Source: Pontimonas sp.
GTDB taxonomy: Bacteria > Actinomycetota > Actinomycetes > Actinomycetales > Microbacteriaceae
Direction of reading: 5' to 3'
Length of the DNA: 5,374 bases
NCBI GenBank assembly: GCA_023263045.1
Contig: JALQXU010000060.1
Coordinates: 1-5,374, forward strand
The notes under the pieces were generated by a model. It saw only the letters and a list, made by a program, of their open reading frames with translations. It was not told the origin of the DNA and ran no database searches. The translations under genes were made by a program, and so were the position numbers. Shown here in pieces: positions 1-5,127 of this stretch. Numbering within the stretch: position 1 is the first letter of the stretch; the number at the start of each line of letters is the position of its first letter.

Positions 1-690
1 GATGAAGTCGATGCGCATGCCGTGGTCTTTGGGGAACTTTCCCTGCTTGTAATCCCAGTACGTATAGCCCGAGGGAACCAACGGCCGGACGGTGTCCTGG
101 AGTCCAGCCCGATCGAGGAAGAGTTGCAAAGCTTCTCGCTCTTGCGCAGACGTGTGCGTGGTGCCAGGAACGAGGAAAGCCGGGTCTCCCACATCAGAAT
201 CTTCGGGGGCAATATTGAAGTCGCCTCCAATGGCTACAGGCAGGGAATCGGCGTGGTCCTGGTAGGCGCGATAGTGCTCGCCCAAAGCCTCGAGCCAGCG
301 AAGTTTGTAGTCAAGATGAGGGTCATCGAGAGCCCGGCCATTGGGAACATAGACCGAACACAGGCGAACGCCATCCACGGTGGCAGAAATGGCACGGGCT
401 TCCGCAGAGGGCTCTTCTTCGGGGTTCTTGCTAAAGCCCGGCATCCCGGGAAAGCCTTGTTCGACATCGTGTATCGGTAGTCGTGATGCGATTCCCACGC
501 CATTCCATTGGTTCAACCCGTAGTGGGCAACCTCATAGCCTGCCTCGTCAAACTCGTCGAGGGGGAACTGGTCATCGCGACATTTTGTTTCTTGCATGAG
601 CACCACGTCGACATCCGCGCTATGGAGAAAATCGATGACGAAATCTTTCCTGGTTCGAATGGAATTGACGTTCCAGGTCGCGATTCTCAT
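1..690 (-). CDS. xth: Exodeoxyribonuclease III (Xth, AP endonuclease family), C-terminus cut by window edge
   Basis: This enzyme acts in base excision repair: it cleaves DNA 5' of abasic sites and removes nucleotides or blocked ends from 3' termini, using a divalent metal. The visible 230 residues start MRIATWNVNSIR, the usual first strand with the metal-binding region. Residues 32-35 (MQET) carry the metal-binding Glu34, YVPNG at 114-118 the active-site Tyr, GGDFN at 155-159 the Asp/Asn pair, and MRIDFI at 225-230 the late conserved Asp228. The terminal SDH catalytic histidine expected in this family (about 260-270 residues in full) lies beyond the left edge. The ATG at 688-690 is the only sensible start because the conserved N-terminal strand begins there. 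It is transcribed divergently from pyrE across a 35-bp gap and appears to be leaderless. Nothing in the visible part suggests decay. Family assignment is firm; fine substrate preference is not visible. Confidence 0.96.
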   Translation of the reverse strand, partial: MRIATWNVNSIRTRKDFVIDFLHSADVDVVLMQETKCRDDQFPLDEFDEAGYEVAHYGLNQWNGVGIASRLPIHDVEQGFPGMPGFSKNPEEEPSAEARAISATVDGVRLCSVYVPNGRALDDPHLDYKLRWLEALGEHYRAYQDHADSLPVAIGGDFNIAPEDSDVGDPAFLVPGTTHTSAQEREALQLFLDRAGLQDTVRPLVPSGYTYWDYKQGKFPKDHGMRIDFI

Positions 691-696
691 AAATCA

Positions 697-702
697 AGCC
701 TA
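697..702 (-). promoter_or_regulatory. Predicted -10 box of the xth leaderless promoter
   Basis: Read on the minus strand, TAGGCT fits the actinobacterial TANNNT -10 pattern. It is separated from the xth ATG by exactly 6 bases (691-696), which would put the transcription start on or next to the A of the start codon. No Shine-Dalgarno sequence precedes the gene, in line with a leaderless mRNA. No good -35 hexamer is seen at the 17-18 bp distance (around 720-726). This is inferred from pattern and spacing only. Confidence 0.6.
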
Positions 703-713
703 AAGCGCGAAGC

Positions 714-719
714 TAGACT
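714..719 (+). promoter_or_regulatory. Predicted -10 box of the pyrE leaderless promoter
   Basis: TAGACT matches TANNNT and ends 6 bases before the GTG at 726-728, the spacing typical of leaderless actinobacterial genes. There is no Shine-Dalgarno sequence in front of the GTG. The expected -35 position (about 691-696) is AAATCA, which is not a consensus match and coincides with the spacer between the opposing -10 box and xth. A leaderless pyrE mRNA has no 5' leader, so attenuation by PyrR or a similar leader mechanism would have no room here. Confidence 0.65.
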
Positions 720-725
720 GGACCC

Positions 726-1271
726 GTGGACAGCGCGAGAGACCAGCTCATCGAGTTCATCTCTCAGGAAGCCGTCCATCACGGAGACTTCACTCTGACC
801 AGTGGTCAAAAAGCCTCCTTCTATATCGATCTGCGTCAGGTCAGTCTCGATCACCGTGTCGCTCCGCTGATTGGTGAGGTGATGCTGGAGCTTGTCGAGG
901 AGTTCGAGCCGGTCGATGCCATCGGCGGACTGACGATGGGTGCCGATCCGATTGCGTCAGCAATTATGCATCGGGGTGTCCTCGCGGGAAAGACGTATGA
1001 CGCGCTCGTGGTGCGTAAAGAGCCCAAGGATCACGGCAGGGGTCGACAAATCGAGGGCCCTGATGTGAGGGGAAAGCGCATCGTGGTGGTGGAGGACACG
1101 TCGACAACGGGCGGCTCACCGCTCACCGCTGCGCGGGCCATTGAGAACGCCGGCGGCGAAGTCGTTGCGGTCTGCGTCGTGGTCGACCGCAACACGGGCG
1201 CGGATCGCATCATCGAAGAAGCGGGTTACCCCTACCGAGCCGCCCTGGGACTGGGCGACCTGGGTTTGTGA
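726..1271 (+). CDS. pyrE: Orotate phosphoribosyltransferase
   Basis: The enzyme transfers the phosphoribosyl group of PRPP to orotate, giving OMP, in the fifth step of UMP synthesis in the cytoplasm. The 181-residue length is normal for this family. Residues 20-36 (GDFTLTSGQKASFYIDL) form the orotate-side N-terminal signature. RKEPKDHG at 97-104 supplies the conserved Lys/His loop that reaches the partner subunit's active site in the dimer. The PRPP-binding motif is VVVEDTSTTGGS at 120-131, with the acidic pair Glu123/Asp124. The start is GTG at 726: the N-terminal helix fits, and a -10 box lies 6 bases upstream. The next gene begins at the very next base (TGA then ATG), so the two are almost certainly co-transcribed and translationally coupled. 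Other type I phosphoribosyltransferases are possible in principle, but the N-terminal signature together with the RKEPKDHG loop points to PyrE. Confidence 0.96.
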   Translation: MDSARDQLIEFISQEAVHHGDFTLTSGQKASFYIDLRQVSLDHRVAPLIGEVMLELVEEFEPVDAIGGLTMGADPIASAIMHRGVLAGKTYDALVVRKEPKDHGRGRQIEGPDVRGKRIVVVEDTSTTGGSPLTAARAIENAGGEVVAVCVVVDRNTGADRIIEEAGYPYRAALGLGDLGL

Positions 1272-1877
1272 ATGACGGACACCACTGATCCGGGCTCTCC
1301 GCCACAACCTCGACTGACGGACACCCCTCGGGGTCAAACTATCTTTGTCAGCCTCTGGGTTCTCGGTACTCTCGTCGTGTTGGCACTCTGGGGCGGCGCA
1401 TTCCTGTGGGGTCAGAGTGTGGGATCTCCCGAACCGGTCGTGGAACCGGAAACCATCGAGAGCGTGGAGCCCGCGGTGGAGTTCCCCGAGCTCGGACCGC
1501 CGAGCGCAACTCCGGGAATCAGGGCTTGGGATGAGCTGCGCGGTGGCGAGTGCATAGCCAACTTCTCTGATGCTTTCGCTGAAGAGTTTGAGGTCGTGGG
1601 ATGTAGCGCATCCCACACCGCTGAGCTTGTCCGCGCCGAACTTCTCTCCCGTGACGCTGAGGAGGCATACCCGGGTGATGCTGCGGTACTCGCCAACGCG
1701 AGGGAAATCTGTGATGTGAGAGATGCCATCAATATCGAGGTGGCGCGGGAGTATTCAGACCTCCGCACCGCCTATTCCTATCCGGTGAATCAAGAGCAGT
1801 GGGACGTCGGCGAGCGAGGCGTCTATTGCTTTGTCTATTCCGAGAGCGGTGAGAGCTTCACTACCTCGCTGCGCTAG
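1272..1877 (+). CDS. Membrane-anchored protein with septum-formation-like extracytoplasmic domain
   Basis: The function is not known. The 201-residue protein has a Pro-rich cytoplasmic head (1-22), one hydrophobic segment at about 24-48 (FVSLWVLGTLVVLALWGGAF core), an acidic Pro/Glu/Val linker (51-83), and an outer domain from about 85 to the end. This domain contains WDELRGGECI (86-95) and VVGCSASHTAELV (108-120), which resemble the G-x-C ... V-x-C-x-x-x-H-x-x-E pattern of actinobacterial septum-formation-domain proteins. Cysteines at 94, 111, 147 and 186 could form two disulfides outside the membrane. The linker and lack of a cleavage site suggest a signal anchor rather than a released protein. 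The ATG abuts the pyrE stop with no own promoter or clear ribosome site, so expression probably depends on pyrE transcription. Its stop overlaps the converging methyltransferase gene. Topology is well supported; the family link rests on motif memory and is moderate. Confidence 0.85.
   Translation: MTDTTDPGSPPQPRLTDTPRGQTIFVSLWVLGTLVVLALWGGAFLWGQSVGSPEPVVEPETIESVEPAVEFPELGPPSATPGIRAWDELRGGECIANFSDAFAEEFEVVGCSASHTAELVRAELLSRDAEEAYPGDAAVLANAREICDVRDAINIEVAREYSDLRTAYSYPVNQEQWDVGERGVYCFVYSESGESFTTSLR
1874..1877. other. Shared CTAG holding both stop codons of two convergent genes
   Basis: The self-complementary CTAG supplies TAG on the plus strand (1875-1877) for the membrane protein and TAG on the minus strand (1876-1874) for the methyltransferase. 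The genes therefore overlap by 4 bp tail to tail, with no intergenic terminator possible. The nearest inverted repeat, around 1877-1893, is weak and has no T-run. Confidence 0.9.
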
Positions 1878-2719
1878 GCCAGGTAGCCAGCCAGTCTCGT
1901 TTCCATAATCTCCAGCGCTTCCGGGTTGGAATCCATCACGACAAACTTTCGTTCCAGCTCCGCTGCGGCATGGCCTGTGGTTCCGCTCCCCGCAAAAGGA
2001 TCGAGTACCCAGTCGCCGGGCCTGGACGATGCTTGGATGACGCGTCGCAAAACACCGAGAGGTTTTTGTGTGGCGTAGCCGGTCTTCTCTTTGCCCGTGG
2101 GGGACACGATGGTGTGCCACCAGACATCAGTGGGGAGTTTCCCCCGGGCGGCTTTGTCAGCATCGACGAGACCTGGTGCCATGTAGGGCTCTCGGTCTAC
2201 TTGGTCACTGTTGAAGATGTAGGCAGAGGGGTCCTTGACGTAGACGAGGATGGTGTCGTGTTTTGTCGGCCAACGGGTCTTTGATTTTGCCCCGTAGTCA
2301 TAGGCCCAGATGATTTCGTTGAGGAAGTGCTCGCGTCCCACCATCTGATCGAGTGCAACTTTTGCGTAGTGGACTTCACGCCAATCCAGGTGCAGATAGA
2401 GGGTGCCCTGGGGTGAGAGTAGTCGCCATGCTTCCATAATTCGGGGAGCAAGGAACTCCCAGTAATCCACAAACGAGTCGTCGTAGCTGGTGACGGATTT
2501 GAGCGAGAAGTCGTAGGTTCTCCCCCCAAAACCCGCCCTGGAAGACGTGGACGATGAGGTGACCGACGAGGTAATTCTCTTCTGCGCGCGGCCGGTGTTA
2601 AACGGCGGGTCCATGTACACCAGGGTGAATGATTCGTCCGGTAGTGACCGCATTATTTCTAGGTTGTCTCCGGCGATGATGCGGGAGGGACCTTGTGAAT
2701 CCCATGCGGAAGTGGACAC
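1874..2719 (-). CDS. Beta-class DNA methyltransferase (N6-adenine or N4-cytosine), solitary
   Basis: It transfers methyl from S-adenosylmethionine to the exocyclic amino group of a base in a specific DNA site. In the 281 residues, GDNLEIMRSLPDESF (17-31) is followed by the catalytic motif DPPFNTG (37-43), then, after a central region presumably involved in target recognition, by TQKP (217-220) and the AdoMet-binding motif DPFAGSGTTG (240-249). Catalytic motif before AdoMet motif is the beta-class order, as in HinfI/CcrM-type enzymes. The core is complete and undamaged. A Ser/Thr-rich stretch (50-60) follows the catalytic motif. The only plausible start is the GTG at 2717-2719, because an in-frame TAG lies 24 bases upstream. 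No restriction endonuclease, specificity subunit or Vsr-like gene is present in the window, so it looks like an orphan methyltransferase for gene regulation, replication or repair marking, though a distant partner is not excluded. The target sequence cannot be read. N6-adenine is likelier than N4-cytosine, but this is inference. Confidence 0.93.
   Translation of the reverse strand: MSTSAWDSQGPSRIIAGDNLEIMRSLPDESFTLVYMDPPFNTGRAQKRITSSVTSSSTSSRAGFGGRTYDFSLKSVTSYDDSFVDYWEFLAPRIMEAWRLLSPQGTLYLHLDWREVHYAKVALDQMVGREHFLNEIIWAYDYGAKSKTRWPTKHDTILVYVKDPSAYIFNSDQVDREPYMAPGLVDADKAARGKLPTDVWWHTIVSPTGKEKTGYATQKPLGVLRRVIQASSRPGDWVLDPFAGSGTTGHAAAELERKFVVMDSNPEALEIMETRLAGYLA
2537..2572 (-). repeat. Degenerate 3 x 12-bp in-frame repeat encoding TSSx-TSSx-TSSx
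   Basis: On the minus strand three consecutive 12-mers (ACCTCGTCGGTC, ACCTCATCGTCC, ACGTCTTCCAGG) encode TSSV, TSSS and TSSR, methyltransferase residues 50-61. The first two match at 9 of 12 positions and the third is more diverged. It sits just after the catalytic loop, at a point likely to be a flexible, length-variable segment. Confidence 0.45.
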
Positions 2720-2726
2720 AGGGGAA

Positions 2727-2732
2727 AGGCTA
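2727..2732 (-). promoter_or_regulatory. Predicted -10 box of the methyltransferase leaderless promoter
   Basis: On the minus strand TAGCCT matches TANNNT and lies 7 bases (2720-2726) before the GTG at 2719, so the mRNA would begin at or beside the start codon. The intervening bases TTCCCCT contain no Shine-Dalgarno sequence. No convincing -35 element is seen at standard distance. The opposing trmH -10 box is 9 bp away. Confidence 0.55.
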
Positions 2733-2741
2733 TCGGGTGCC

Positions 2742-2747
2742 TAGGCT
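2742..2747 (+). promoter_or_regulatory. Predicted -10 box of the trmH-family gene, leaderless
   Basis: TAGGCT (the same hexamer as in front of xth) ends 7 bases before the GTG at 2755. The 7 bases are GGGAGAT; the GGGAG within them is only 2 bases from the start codon, too close for normal ribosome-binding use, so leaderless initiation is preferred. This box is the main reason for choosing 2755 as the gene start. Confidence 0.6.
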
Positions 2748-2754
2748 GGGAGAT

Positions 2755-3393
2755 GTGAACACCGATAACCCACACCCTGAGGCAACCACTTGGGGTGTTG
2801 GTCCGTGGCAAGGCGAGTGGCCTACGGACGATCATTTCGACCCCGAGCTCCTCGAGAAGGGTGACTCGAGGAACGTTGTCGACAAGTATCGGTATTGGAC
2901 AATGGACGCGATTGTCGCGGATTTGAACACCAGACGTCACTCTTTCCATGTCGCGATTGAGAACTGGCAACACGATCTGAACATTGGTTCGATCGTTCGA
3001 AGTGCCAACGCTTTTCTCGCAGACACCGTGCATATCGTGGGACGTAAGCGCTGGAATAGACGGGGCGCCATGGTGACTGACCGCTATCAGCGGGTTATTC
3101 ACCACCCCAGCATCGACGAACTTGTTTCGTATGCACGTCGCGAGGGGCTGACAATTGTTGCAGTGGATAACGTCGGAGAGTCAGCACCGATTGAGACGAC
3201 TGCCCTCCCCCGAGATTGCGTCATCCTCTTTGGACAGGAGGGACCCGGTCTCTCCGCAGAAGCGTTGGCGGCTGCAGACATGGCGGTCGAAATTACCCAG
3301 TTTGGATCAACACGATCGCTCAATGCGAGTGCTGCCGCAGCGATTGTCATGCACCGCTGGATCATGACGCACGCTGAGCTACCGGGAGAGTGA
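2755..3393 (+). CDS. TrmH/SpoU family RNA 2'-O-methyltransferase
   Basis: Members of this SPOUT family methylate ribose 2'-OH groups in tRNA or rRNA using AdoMet held in a knotted fold, usually as dimers. With the 2755 start the protein has 212 residues. An N-terminal extension (1-60) leads into motif 1, NIGSIVRSANAF (76-87) with the conserved Asn and catalytic Arg82. Motif 2 is FGQEGPGLS (159-167) and motif 3 is FGSTRSLNASAAAA (183-196), containing the SLN-x-S signature. All three motifs are intact. The reading frame is open upstream to GTG 2695 and ATG 2704, but those starts would overlap the methyltransferase coding region and place the -10 box inside the gene. The start at 2755 also begins just before the segment that resembles relatives (DNP...GVGPW). 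The exact RNA target (such as tRNA position 18, 34, or an rRNA site) cannot be deduced. The 3' end overlaps the converging kinase gene by 15 bp. Confidence 0.92.
   Translation: MNTDNPHPEATTWGVGPWQGEWPTDDHFDPELLEKGDSRNVVDKYRYWTMDAIVADLNTRRHSFHVAIENWQHDLNIGSIVRSANAFLADTVHIVGRKRWNRRGAMVTDRYQRVIHHPSIDELVSYARREGLTIVAVDNVGESAPIETTALPRDCVILFGQEGPGLSAEALAAADMAVEITQFGSTRSLNASAAAAIVMHRWIMTHAELPGE
3379..3393. other. 15-bp coding overlap of convergent genes
   Basis: The kinase stop (TAG on the minus strand, 3381-3379) lies inside the last codons of the trmH-family gene, whose TGA is at 3391-3393. Neither gene has a T-tailed hairpin between them, so any termination signal must lie in the opposite gene's coding sequence. 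Confidence 0.88.
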
Positions 3394-5127
3394 TACGTCC
3401 TGCATGGAACCTCGGTCGAGTTTCACGAGCAGTTGCGTCATTCCATTGGCCGTCCTGACGAGGCTCCACTGGTCTTTGGCATAAAGGTCGAGTTGGGCGG
3501 TTCCGAGGCCGGTTCGGCTCCCTTGACGCGGAGTGCCGTTGTTTTGAATGGTGATGATGAGAGAGTCTGACTCGCTCGTAAAGCTGATTCTGATCCAGTT
3601 TGCTTTGCCGTGACGCACCGCGTTATTGACCGCATCGACAACGATGGTGTGAACGGCGGGAAGGTAGGCAGGGTCAATACTGGAGAGTGGTTGGTCAAAA
3701 GCGATGTCCACTAAAGCGCTCCAGTTATGGACAAATTTCTCCAGATCACGCTGAGAATCATCCGTCAAGGGAGTGACTTCCTGTGTCTCTTGGAGGATTG
3801 CTCGGAGTGACCGTATTTCTCCCACTGCTGCCGTGTGGTTGCCCCGGGAAATGTGGTCTTGGAGTTTCAGGATTGCCGCGAGAAAGTTGCCCCGGGTATC
3901 ACCATGAAGTCGGTTTGCGATTTTGTGGGAGAGAACCTTGAGCTGGCTCTCGATGTGCAGCTTCTCAAGGGTCGCAGAGTCCAATGATTGTTTGAGAGCA
4001 GAGAGAATCCGCTCATGGGCATTCGCCACTGTTGCTGGCACAGAATTGGACAGGGCGACGAAGACCGAGAGAGCGTGAACGCTGATTACCCTCCACAGAA
4101 AATCGGTGGTGTGGCCCCAGGATTCCGCGAGAACTAAGAGAGGGATCGAGGAGAAAACGAGAATAGTTGCTACAGCGAAAAAACCGGGCACGGCATATTT
4201 GTGGAGACCAGGGAGCACCTGGTTTCCCAGTGCTCCCACTGCAAGGGCTCCCACCAGCCATATCCCTACTAACGCAGCACCGACTCCGGGGTTGAAGACC
4301 CGGGCGTAGACCAACGCGAAGAGGAATCCGCTCACCAGGGCGATATACAGGAGCCGGAAAGGCCTGGAGCTCGCGTACACATCAATGAACTCTCTGAAAT
4401 GGACTTTGGGGGGCCGAGTGGGCGCTGTGTTCCAGAGTTCTTGGCTGATTCGTTGCCAGGTTGAGTCGGAAAGGGTCTTGAGTTCCTCCAGGGCCGGCAA
4501 ATTTGGCGTTCCCGAACTGAGAGACTCTTCGAGTTCGTTGAGGGCCCTTTCGGTGTTGTCCTGAGATTGCCTCAGTCGTTTGTCTACTCTGGCGACCAAC
4601 GTCTCTTGCATAGAGCTCACTGCGGCGCGATGTGCAGAGAGTTGCTCCTCACTGCGCAGAAGATCCTCGAGGATTTCTGCTCGAGCGGACGCAAAACGGT
4701 CGAGCCCATCAAGGGCGAAGGCCGCTACCGCAAAGCCGACTATTGCCATCAAAGCCGAAAAAACAATGCGCTGGAAGGTAGGAACATCATCTGTCAGCCC
4801 GGTCAGGGCGAGCCCCATAATCAAAATGAGCGCTCGAGTAGCTCCGGCGATACCCCATACCCCGATGGCAGTGCCCAAGGAGATGGGCTGATGGGCGCGG
4901 TTCCGCATGACACTCAGGTGGGCGATCAGGAAGACAAGCCCCAGACCCACGTGGCCCGCGGTAGCGATGAGGAAGATCGTGAAGGCGTTGCTCCACGACA
5001 CATAGGTGACGTTTTCGTTGAAGACAAAACCGAAAATCCAAAACGGGGCTGCCACCAGATATGCAGCGAGCGAGATAGCCCAGCGGCCTCGAATACGGAG
5101 AGACGCTTCAGACCACGAGATGGTCAC
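3379..5127 (-). CDS. Atypical membrane sensor histidine kinase with two transmembrane bundles
   Basis: The 582-residue protein probably autophosphorylates on histidine and passes phosphate to the regulator encoded just upstream. Four membrane segments (about 15-36, 48-74, 84-110, 119-140) are followed by a charged, coiled-coil-like stretch (143-205), then four more (about 256-278, 281-301, 311-334, 344-363), and a cytoplasmic C-terminal half. The region LSHKIANRLHGD (399-410) resembles the H-box of NarL-type kinases (HisKA_3-like), with His408 the likely phosphoacceptor and His401 the alternative. The ATPase domain has an N-box-like VVDAVNNAVRHG (496-507), a G1-like NNGTP (529-533) and GLGTAQLDLY (540-549). 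The usual G1 Asp of DxGxG is Asn529 and the second Gly is Pro533, so nucleotide binding may be altered. The GTG start overlaps the regulator's stop in GTGA, implying translational coupling. Positive charges before segment 1 and between segments 2 and 3 suggest a cytoplasmic N-terminus. No extracellular sensor domain exists; the stimulus may be in the membrane. Kinase class is fairly sure; activity is not proven. Confidence 0.85.
   Translation of the reverse strand: MTISWSEASLRIRGRWAISLAAYLVAAPFWIFGFVFNENVTYVSWSNAFTIFLIATAGHVGLGLVFLIAHLSVMRNRAHQPISLGTAIGVWGIAGATRALILIMGLALTGLTDDVPTFQRIVFSALMAIVGFAVAAFALDGLDRFASARAEILEDLLRSEEQLSAHRAAVSSMQETLVARVDKRLRQSQDNTERALNELEESLSSGTPNLPALEELKTLSDSTWQRISQELWNTAPTRPPKVHFREFIDVYASSRPFRLLYIALVSGFLFALVYARVFNPGVGAALVGIWLVGALAVGALGNQVLPGLHKYAVPGFFAVATILVFSSIPLLVLAESWGHTTDFLWRVISVHALSVFVALSNSVPATVANAHERILSALKQSLDSATLEKLHIESQLKVLSHKIANRLHGDTRGNFLAAILKLQDHISRGNHTAAVGEIRSLRAILQETQEVTPLTDDSQRDLEKFVHNWSALVDIAFDQPLSSIDPAYLPAVHTIVVDAVNNAVRHGKANWIRISFTSESDSLIITIQNNGTPRQGSRTGLGTAQLDLYAKDQWSLVRTANGMTQLLVKLDRGSMQDVSLSR

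Noticed and set aside
22..480. 152-codon open frame on the plus strand
   Set aside because: It lies wholly antisense to the strongly conserved xth coding region and shows no recognisable motif or start signals.
665..670. TTGACG as a -35 box for pyrE
   Set aside because: It lies 43 bp from the -10 box, far beyond the 16-19 bp needed, and is part of xth coding sequence.
508..798. 96-codon plus-strand frame crossing the xth-pyrE gap
   Set aside because: It overlaps the opposite-strand xth gene, the divergent promoter region and the start of pyrE in another frame; no family features.
1116..1616. 166-codon minus-strand frame opposite pyrE and the membrane protein
   Set aside because: Shadow of two well-supported genes on the other strand; composition shows no domain and there is no start signal.
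1877..1893. GGCCAGGTAGCCAGCC-like inverted repeat as a terminator
   Set aside because: The stem is short and imperfect, lies inside methyltransferase codons and has no T-run on either strand.
1755..2120. Minus-strand frame overlapping the end of the methyltransferase
   Set aside because: It is an alternative frame of the methyltransferase C-terminal part, whose own frame carries the AdoMet motif.
2748..2752. GGGAG as Shine-Dalgarno for the trmH-family gene
   Set aside because: Only 2 bases separate it from GTG 2755, too close for pairing with the ribosome; the -10 box spacing explains the start better.
2659..3105. 148-codon minus-strand frame opposite the trmH-family gene
   Set aside because: It crosses the divergent promoter region and is antisense to intact SPOUT motifs; no recognisable protein features.
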